Both the position numbers and the translations under genes were made by a program. Shown here piece after piece: positions 57,435 to 64,000 of a stretch of DNA of 64,000 bases. Under the pieces are notes generated by a model that saw only the letters and a list, made by a program, of their open reading frames with translations, was not told the DNA's origin and did not search any database. The stretch's first letter is position 1. The number at the start of each line of letters is the position of its first letter. Origin of the DNA: Corythucha ciliata. Its lineage: Eukaryota > Arthropoda > Insecta > Hemiptera > Tingidae. Where the stretch lies: assembly GCA_038030265.1 (NCBI GenBank), contig CM075941.1:43276164-43340163 (forward strand), read 5' to 3'.

Positions 57435-57519
57435 GGGTGCATGATAGGTGTAAATCGGCCTTTATACTTTCCTCTTCGAAAGTGAATTGTCTCACAAATG
57501 TCGCAAATCGTTTTTTGTG

Positions 57520-58062
57520 TCATTCGATGGTGCGTGCATCGCTGGGTGGCTGAATCCGAATTTGAGCCTCGTACATGTCTTTGACCGACTTTTTGATTAT
57601 TCCCCAAGACTGTCGCAAATCTGTGCAGCTCACGCGCTTCATAGTATCAAGCGAGTTCCTTGACGAGGGAGGAAAAAGGTATGTCAACGATTACATTGTA
57701 CACCAATAGCTCGGCTAGGAAATGGGTCGGTACTTTGTTGATCTCACCTATTGAGGATGAGCAAAATCGTAGTCACGTGTTTGCACTTGCTGCTGCCTGC
57801 CTTACACGTGCAACTGCTCGATCTAATTTTCCCACTGTCGATTTTTACGGAAACCTCATGAGGTGGGCTGTTCAGACTAGACGTTTTCAGGCCGAGGGAA
57901 AAAAAGTCGACATATTCGCTGTCTTCAGCAACTACTCCGTACTCTAGCATATGGTTATTGGTTAGCCTTAATGATGGCTGACCCTTCTATCATAGGCGTT
58001 CGGAAATCCCCTATGTAATCAATTATTTCGGGCAGCTCAACTATGTCCGATGCCTCATCCAT
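57520..58062 (-). pseudogene. SWIM zinc-finger gene, 3' part with an 89-bp intron
   Basis: On the minus strand an acceptor, TACAATTTCAG, ends at 58063 and the frame starts MDEASDIVELPEIIDYIGDF. A one-base shift near 57965 moves the frame to HMLEYGVVAEDSEYVDFFSL, followed by SSSCTCKAGSSKCKHVTTIL. The C-x-C...C-x-H pattern there is a SWIM zinc finger. A donor, GTGAGA at 57747, and an acceptor, CCCTCGTCAAG at 57659, bound an 89-bp intron in the right phase. The next exon reads RNSLDTMKRVSCTDLRQSWG and KKSVKDMYEAQIRIQPPSD to a TGA at 57520-57522. SWIM fingers are found in transposase-like and DNA- or protein-binding proteins; the exact family is not certain. The single frameshift makes it a pseudogene unless it is a sequence error. 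It lies opposite in strand to the THAP exon, next to the retrotransposon. Confidence 0.65.
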
Positions 58063-58180
58063 CTGAAATTGTAAAGCATAATAATAAATAAATCAGAAAG
58101 CTGCCCCGCTATCTAGCACTTAGGTGAACAATAGTGGATATTCTTAGGCAGCGTTCTCAAACCCTGTGCTTACGGCTGTG

Positions 58181-58250
58181 GAGTCTATGCAACCTATCTA
58201 AAAATGTCTTTTTATTGAGAATACAATCATTAGTTTTGTTGCATAGACTC
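58181..58250. repeat. Small hairpin, GAGTCTATGCAAC stem
   Basis: GAGTCTATGCAACC pairs with GTTGCATAGACTC over a loop of about 43 bp. It is related to the hairpins at 30221-30316 and 32158-32258. Confidence 0.6.
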
Positions 58251-58347
58251 ATTACGCAGTAGCCGTATCAAATGGGTCAACTAAGCACATTTCTGATGCT
58301 AATGGTTGGTCTAATATAATTTCACATGAAATTGTAATTAAAATATA

Positions 58348-58479
58348 AAGCCGGCTCCCCACATGCGGTTTGCCAAATAACGAGCAAAATATTAATCAAT
58401 TTCCTAGAAACCGACCAACTGAAAATTGAAAAATATTTTGCTCGTTATTTGGTAAATACCGCATGTGTGGAGCCGGCTT
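58348..58479. repeat. Palindromic MITE, AAGCCGGCTCC ends
   Basis: AAGCCGGCTCCCCACATGCGG and its partner TACCGCATGTGTGGAGCCGG pair near-perfectly, continuing through AAATAACGAGCAAAATATT, with about 27 bp of loop. It has no coding capacity and no certain target duplication. Confidence 0.7.
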
Positions 58480-59191
58480 AAGATTCACCATTTGGCGTGT
58501 TGATAGACTAATACTGTACTCTCTCAGAACGCAATTATTCCTGGTACGGCACCCTCAGGTTCAATGAAACGCTTATTGAATCTAAAATACTTACATTTTA
58601 AGCGGCCAATACTGTATATTCCAGCGGGTTGTTGAACACAAATTCAATAAAATGCACTAAACAACTTTATTGTTTCTCAGCGATTCCTGTTTTCCTGTTA
58701 TAAAATAATCATGAACCTCCCCATCAATGTTTTACATTGATAACACCAGATGTCAGGCACTTTGCTTTCAGAGGCCAATTGTTCATAATTGAGACAGAGT
58801 TCTTAGTCGGCTTTACGCTTGGAGCGCTACCTTTTCGAAATTTAGTTAGAAGGCCAGCCGCTCATGAACCTAGCGCTTAGAAACCCTCGTCGGTCAGAGT
58901 CTATCAGTGTGCCCTGTGCCTCGTGCTTGGTTAGTTGCTTGGGTTCTCAAATCCTTGTTTTTCCGTTTTCCTCTTTCACTCCTGCCTTTTTTCCTGTCTA
59001 TATTTCAACCGTTCTTTTCAGAACGACTCCCTCGCCTTGATTTTTTTTTGTTCTCTTCCAGAACGCATTCCTTTTTTTACTTTTCAAGCGTTCTAAGAAC
59101 GAACCTCTGTTCCTACCTTAAAGGTATTTCTGAGTTATTCAGGAATATATTTTCCTTTGAAGTCTTGTTCCTACAACCACACAAAGTAACA

Positions 59192-59443
59192 ATGCCTGGT
59201 GGGAAGCACAAGTGCTGTGTACCCGGCTGTGAGGACAGAACATTGCCCCAACCTTATTTGCGCTCCAATCGTGATTTGGCTCGGAAGTGTTTGGAGAGCA
59301 TTGGGGATAAAAGTCTGATGGACCGATTTCGGAAACGCGAGAAATTACGGGTACCTGTGTGTGACAAGTACTTCGACTCCCAGTGCAAAGTTCCAGCGGC
59401 CCCGCGAGGCAGACTACTCCTATTTGTGAAATTTTGTCAATAA
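59192..59443 (+). CDS. Short THAP-like protein, degenerate
   Basis: An ATG in a good context (GTAACAATGCC) starts a frame of 83 codons reading MPGGKHKCCVPGCEDRTLPQ and later LRVPVCDKYFDSQC. This resembles a THAP domain from the first Cys pair to the final C-x-x-H. Here the His is Tyr (CDKY), and the usual block FHxFP and the conserved Trp are not recognisable. It would therefore not fold the same zinc site. The frame is also open upstream to 58907, but that part is T-rich and I treat it as a leader. AATAAA overlaps the stop region. It may be a relic of a THAP gene or a diverged small protein; I favour a relic. Confidence 0.35.
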   Translation: MPGGKHKCCVPGCEDRTLPQPYLRSNRDLARKCLESIGDKSLMDRFRKREKLRVPVCDKYFDSQCKVPAAPRGRLLLFVKFCQ

Positions 59444-59496
59444 AATAACAATCATAAATATTGGATCAGTTTTTTTCTTTTTGAACCAATAGGAAT

Positions 59497-59633
59497 ATTA
59501 GTCTGTTCCAGTAAGGTGTTTGGAAACATATTTGGAGCAAATTTGCCATGAGGCCAGCCAATAAAATATTGGCTGGTCCTATAGCAAATCTACTCCGAAT
59601 ATTTTCCCAACAACTCACTGGAACAGACCTATT
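59497..59633. repeat. Foldback element, GTCTGTTCCAGT ends
   Basis: TTAGTCTGTTCCAGT pairs with ACTGGAACAGACCTATTAA, and the inner block GGAGCAAATTTG pairs with CAAATCTACTCC. The loop contains GGCCAGCC/GGCTGGTCC around an AT-rich centre. It is noncoding. Confidence 0.6.
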
Positions 59634-59906
59634 AATGAAGTACGAGAAAGAGAAAAACTACAGCTATCTACCGGTGATTTCGGTGAAAATAGTTGGGCGG
59701 CTTTACGCCAGGGAGCGCAAAAGACTGTCTTACCACCACCACCACCAGTTTCCCATCTATAGTATGCTTCCTTTATCTACGCTTCCAACCATCGACTGCC
59801 CATCACTCTCCACGCTTCCTGAGAGGAAAGCGTTATCACCACGCCGGCTCTTTACCCCTTGAGTCCAAAGTCCTCGGGCTATATCTCCCGGCCCTTCAAC
59901 CGTTAT

Positions 59907-60145
59907 TGTTGTAGGCATTGACAGAGGTCATTCTCTCAGGGCTTTCTGGAGGGCCCCCGATAACGCTCTGCTGTGATGAATCATGTTCGGAGAACTAAAT
60001 TATCAACCGCTACAACAAATGCTTATTTCTTAAACTAATAGACAATTAAACTAACAAAATACACAAGTCTCAACACGCATTCTATTTATACAGTACCTAT
60101 TGTTTTATGATAGTGTCTTCTAGCACTGCACTCACTATTACAACA
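59907..60145 (-). repeat. Probable 3' LTR, 239 bp
   Basis: On the minus strand it begins TGTTGTAATAG just after the purine tract AAAAGCCGGGGG and ends in CTACAACA. The outer TGTTGTA and TACAACA are perfect inverted ends of TG...CA type. A TATAAATA box lies about 55 bases in (plus coordinates about 60083-60090). With no second LTR in the window to compare, the left boundary is inferred. Confidence 0.6.
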
Positions 60146-60975
60146 CCCCCGGCTTTTAAAACAGTGGTATGCCTGAAAGGCAGTCGGCACTTCTCTTCTC
60201 TCGTCGACTAGTTGTGGCCCAGGTAGTGGGCTAGTCACTGAGGTAACCCATTGGATGCGACGTCGCTGAAGGTACAGTGCGAGTAACCAGACTGCTGCCA
60301 GCACCGTTATCGTGACTGATTCGCCTCCCATACCCATCTTGGCTCTCCACCAGTCTTCGTTCAGCAGACCGTCAATCTGATCCACGTCCGCAATCTCCAG
60401 GTTGTCATTCCACTTGAGGTCTCCGTAGCTTCGCAGTTGTTCTAATGCTCCCCGAGTGTCCACGGTAGGCGGCATCTTTAGTCTAGGAAGGCTGGAATCG
60501 GACCGCTCGTGGCTGAGGAGTCTTCGAACCGAGAGGCTCTCTTGTGAAGAATAGGGTAAGATTCCAGTGGGCTGCATCCTCTGCGTCTGGGTTTCCAAAA
60601 AGGAACTTTATGACTTTCCCGCCGAAATCGAGAAGCCCTCTCGTCACTCGGCGATCTCCAAGTAACGATCGTAATTGAAGGAGCTTGTTGGCTATTTCGG
60701 AAGGTCTCTTCCGCAGTCGTTTGAATTCGTGTTACAGAGGTAGCATGAATGGCTCTTGGAGAGTTAAGCTAGCGACTTCCGCCTCTAGCTTCTTGTAGGT
60801 CTGTAAAGGCTTCTTCGTACTCGCTGCTCATTGTCCGTAAATCGATTGAAACGATTAGATCCCATCGCTCGTTGGACTTATTACATCTTTGCTTGGCCTG
60901 AAGAAGAGCGGTCCATCCTCTCCAGCTAGGTTGTTACCAGCGGAAGCGCACACGAGATTTAGCCCCAGCCAGTAC
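60086..60975 (-). pseudogene. Degraded insect-type envelope gene
   Basis: Between integrase and the LTR the minus strand holds pieces of one protein in three different frames. First is a segment near 60790-60930 (including KSNERWDLIVSID). Next is a piece near 60580-60650 with an RxxR-type cleavage site followed by a Gly-rich fusion-peptide-like stretch. Last is a 170-codon frame, 60086-60598, whose middle carries a single hydrophobic segment ending in basic residues (VTITVLAAVWLLALYLQRRR, about 60255-60315), a membrane anchor. This order matches baculovirus-F-like envelope proteins of errantiviruses, but about half of the normal length is missing and stops and frame changes separate the parts. 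It cannot encode a functional protein as it stands. Identification is by pattern only. Confidence 0.55.
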
Positions 60976-61060
60976 CCTGAAAAGCTCCATTCAGAGGAAT
61001 GCCATGTTTTACATAGGTACGTTTGAGAACCAAACGGGAAACTCTAATAAAATTACAATA

Positions 61061-62938
61061 CTAGTTTTTTTTTTTTTTTTTTTTAAAGGGACTCAAAACC
61101 TTACGAATAGTGCGGGAGAGAGTTTTCAGTCTTAAATGTGCTCGAGGGGTTTCTGGGGTGTACTGATTTCTAGAGACCGTCTCTCCACTGGGAGAATTTA
61201 CTGATTCCGGAGGTGGTCGCTCTTCCGCGATTTCTTGCGGCGTGGAAAAGCAGCTACCAGTGTCTCGTGCGATATCGCGGTCAGGAACTTGCTCTTGAGA
61301 AGTTAAGACTCTTGGTTGGCCAGCTGAAACATCAGGATTTTGACAGTTTTTCAACCAATGGGGGGCAGTGTTGTCAATTGTATTACGCGGAGGCCGGTCT
61401 AGGGGCCACGCGGGACCTGGGCAGTTACAGTGGTCTTCCAAATCAGAATCGTCATCAAACTCTACTAACCCGGCTCGTCGCTCGGTCTCGGGGTAGAACG
61501 TTTCCTTGTGCCCAGGTCCGCCGGGCGGGGCAAGGATACTTGGTCCAGGTAACTCTTCCGGTGTGCATTCCACCTCGGGGTCTTCAAGTTCTATTTCATC
61601 AGGGGCGAGCTTTAGACGGTTAATGTGTACAACCACGGTTTTACCAGTGTTCAGTCGGACTTCGAAATTTACGTCCGACAATTTTCGATTAACGACGTGA
61701 GGGCCTGTCCATGGTTTGGAGAACTTCTTACATTGGTCGGGCTTAAGCGCGGGGACGTGCAAGTAAACGCGATTGCCTCTTTCAAGATTCCGGATTGTAC
61801 GATTTTTGTTCACAAACCGGGCTCGGCGTGCCCACGCTTCCTCTGACCGTTGGACTGCTATTTCATAGGCTCTGTTCAATCTGTCTTTGAGGTCTTCCAC
61901 ATAGTTTCCGGAGCCCCCCTCATACTTATCCAAAGTTTGACTGGGGAAAGGAAGTTCGCGCCCAATTAACAAATAGTTGGGGGAGTATCCTGTAGAAGCG
62001 TGGGGAATGGCACGATATGCCATGAGAGCAAAAGGCAGCCATTTATCCCAATCCTTGCCATCCTGACGCACAAAATGGGAAATCTAATCCATCAGGGTTC
62101 TGTGAAACCTCTCAACCATTCCATTGCACTGTGGGTGGTATGGGGTCGTACGTATCTTGTCTATACTTAGGAGCTTACACGTTTGTTTGAGCAAGTTGGA
62201 CATGAAGTTCCCTCCCTGATCAGTTAATAGTCGTGTCGGAATCCCGTGCCTCAATACAATATTTTCTACGAACGCTTTAGCCACTTCCTCGGCAGTCTGA
62301 TGTCTCAGCGGGACTGCCTCGGCGTAACGCGTGAAGTGGTCCATCATTGTCAGGACATACTGTTTCCCACTAGTGCTCCGCGGTAGAGGCCCCACGATAT
62401 CGAGGAAGACTAACTCGAATGGTTTGGTCGGAAAGTATGGATGTTGGATAGGTGCCTGAAGTCCGGCTGGAGTTTTTCTCTCTGCGCAGGACCGACACTT
62501 GTCAACGTACTGCCGGATATCCCTACCCATTTTTGGCCAGTAGTGTTCTTGATCAATTAGTTTTTCAGTTCTTTCGCTCCCCGGATGACCTGCCCAGGGA
62601 GCATCATGATATTGCCTTACCAGACTCTCCCTGAGGCTCAACGGTATTATAATCCTGGGAATCTGATTTTTCCCCGCATTAAGCCTTATTATTCCTTGTT
62701 CGTCAAGGAATGCTTCTCCGTCATCCAGTAAGGATACGCATTGAGGGTCGTGTTCCTGAGCTTGCTTCAGCTCGCTTTCACTCATCACGGGGATAGTAGT
62801 GCCTGCATAGACAGTACGGCTCAAGGCATCAACGTTACTGTGTTTCCGGCCAGGTTTGTGTTCTACCTCGAATTTAAATTCCTGAAGCCTCAGGGCCCAT
62901 CGGGTGAGTCTCGAAGAAGGGTCCTTCAGGCTCAGCAT
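61061..62938 (-). pseudogene. Integrase and end of RNase H, with one stop
   Basis: On the minus strand the frame enters at the very end of RNase H (SSRLTRWALRLQEF, then KPGRKHSNVDALSR). The integrase zinc finger follows (H near 62595, HPGSERTEKL, CRSCAERK), then the core with FLDIVGPLP, LLTDQGGNF and YHPQCNGMVERFHRT, giving a D,D-35-E set. A TAG stop at 62084-62086 interrupts the frame just after the Glu. The same frame then continues with WLPFALMAYRAIPHASTGYS, a GPY/F-type module (KPWTGPHVV) and a long acidic and proline-rich tail to 61061. The long C-terminal extension past the GPY/F module is unusual but may overlap the next gene. Confidence 0.8.
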
Positions 62939-64000
62939 CCATCTAAGTCTATAGTAGTGAAATATTTACTTTCCCCTAGGAGCTCTAGTGTTTCTTGAAT
63001 GAGTGGAAGTGGGTAAGTGTCGACTTTTGTAACCGCATTCAAGCCCTGAAAATCCGTACAAAAACGATATTTGATCTCCCCATCGTTGTTTTTCTTTTGT
63101 ATCAGCCCAAAAGGTGCGGACCAAGGGCTGGTAGAGGGCACTATTACGCCAGAGTCCAACATTTCGTTTAATTTCTCTTTGATAACAGGGCGCTGTGCAA
63201 AAGGGACGCGGTAGGGTCTCTTAGCGATTGGTCTGGCCTCTCCTGTTTCAATTCGATGCTTTACCGCGAGGCGGCATCCTTCTAGCCCTGGTTCGTCAAA
63301 AATTTTGGAATAGCGTTTGAGCAGGTCACCCAATTCTCTTCGCTCCTTAGCACGCAAATGGGATAACTTTGCATATAGCTCTTCTTAAGTGAAAGCCTCC
63401 TCCTTCCCCTCTTGTACTAAAGCTACTTGAGTTAGCTGTGGGGGCTCTTCGATCGCTTCTACTGCATTTCCCAAAAGTACATTCCTATTTAGTTGAATTG
63501 ATTCACGCGAAACGTTAATTAATCGAACGAGGGACCGCTCGCCCTCAACCCGGGCCAGGCAGCGGCCGACAATTAATCCATTATCTAACCTTCCCTTGGC
63601 TTCAATAAGAACTGGAAGGCCATCCCGTCCCCCTTTTACTTTACACAGAACTACGGCTTCGCTTAGCGGAGGTATGCAGCACCGCTTCCAAACCCTGACA
63701 CCGTAGCAACGCATGAATTCGGGGTTCTCACAAGTTCTCCCAGTACAGTCGTCTGTCACACCTCCGCGGAGGGTTTCTCGTTCGTTATTAAGGGAAGGCG
63801 GTAATATTATCTCAAGGGTGCCAGTCTGGACGTTGGCCTTGAACTCTTGTAGAAGATCCAACCCTAGTAGTCCGTCGGCGGGTAAGGCCAAGTTCGCAAT
63901 CACAACTCTGTGTTTGCGTTTGGTTCCTTGTAGCTCGCACGAAAGAACTTGATCCCCTTTAATAGGGATTATTGTACCACTTGCTCCTGCTGCCCTGTGC
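62939..64000 (-). pseudogene. Protease and N-terminal RT, core deleted
   Basis: From the right edge the minus strand is open through a protease-like region (ADGLLGLDLLQEF near 63870) into a linker. A TAA at 63385-63387 breaks the frame; the same frame then continues into RT with AQRPVIKEKLNEMLDSGVI, STSPWSAPFGLIQKK, CTDFQGLNAVTKVDTYPLPL and YFTTIDL. Directly after this, near 62940, the sequence jumps to the end of RNase H. The RT palm with its YxDD motif, the thumb and nearly all of RNase H are gone, a loss I estimate at around 1 kb. No reverse transcription is possible from this copy. The protease active-site Asp triad lies at or beyond the window edge and is not seen. Confidence 0.8.

Larger units (their letters stand above)
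59907..64000 (-). mobile_element. Decayed Ty3/gypsy element with envelope remnant
   Basis: Read on the minus strand from the right edge, the order is protease, RT, (deleted core), integrase, envelope-like gene, polypurine tract, 3' LTR. Protease through integrase in this order is Ty3/gypsy. An envelope remnant downstream of integrase is typical of insect errantivirus-like elements. The 5' LTR, gag and most of the start lie outside the window. The copy is inactive: two in-frame stops in pol, a large deletion in RT/RNase H, and an envelope gene spread over three frames. Its inverted orientation relative to the element at 53.5 kb and its decay show a separate, older insertion. Confidence 0.85.

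Noticed and set aside
53377..57600. Completing the THAP domain with sequence after the retrotransposon
   Set aside because: The frame after 57440 is open for a while but lacks the expected C-x-x-H and following motif, so I do not claim it as the rest of the domain.
58907..59191. N-terminal extension of the THAP-like frame at 59192
   Set aside because: It is a T-rich, Phe/Ser/Leu-rich translation typical of untranslated DNA; the ATG at 59192 has the better context.
1..64000. CRISPR arrays, bacterial operons, tRNA and rRNA genes
   Set aside because: None was seen. The window has spliced-gene signals and eukaryotic mobile elements, and no cloverleaf or rRNA-like stretch was recognised by eye.

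Overview
The window is AT-rich, intron-bearing eukaryotic DNA from an invertebrate, most likely an arthropod and probably an insect. The reasons are the mix of mobile elements (R1-type LINE, Penelope-like element, Ty3/gypsy elements including one with an insect-type envelope remnant, and hAT-, piggyBac-, Harbinger- and mariner-like miniature elements), short GT-AG introns, and fragments of THAP and SWIM zinc-finger genes. I cannot name the species. Host coding DNA is sparse: a WW-domain exon (21.5-21.7 kb, minus), a possible exon at 38.1-38.4 kb (minus), a THAP exon at 53.4 kb, a broken SWIM-type gene at 57.5-58.1 kb (minus), and two small degenerate THAP-like reading frames at 30.8 and 59.2 kb.

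Layout: 1-13 kb is noncoding, with a complex palindrome at 1.5-3.4 kb and an exceptional density of pure G or C runs from 3.6 to 13 kb. A 1.6-kb foldback at 13.3-14.9 kb carries a recurring 11-base motif about every 155 bp. From 15 to 23 kb there is little beyond the WW exon. From 23.5 to 28.7 kb lies a cluster of foldbacks and miniature transposons, several with recognisable target duplications. From 29.4 to 33.9 kb a set of related segments is repeated two or three times. From 40 to 49 kb is a mobile-element cluster: mariner- and hAT-type miniatures, then two nearly identical 1-kb direct repeats that enclose a 5'-inverted Penelope-like element fused to the 3' end of an R1-like LINE, then four more inverted-repeat elements.

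From 53.5 to 57.4 kb a compact 3.9-kb Ty3/gypsy retrotransposon sits inside the THAP exon, with 138-bp LTRs and a 5-bp target duplication. The 12 bases just after its 5' LTR are the exact reverse complement of 12 bases inside the LTR, the arrangement expected of a self-primed element rather than a tRNA-primed one. From 59.9 kb to the right edge, on the minus strand, is a second, decayed Ty3/gypsy element with a degraded envelope gene, a deleted reverse-transcriptase core and a 3' LTR.

Most elements are inactive: they contain frameshifts, in-frame stops or deletions. The near-identical LTRs, the perfect 164-bp inverted copy in the Penelope element and the near-identical 1-kb repeats show that some insertions are recent. 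All calls come from reading the sequence; no database comparison was possible.
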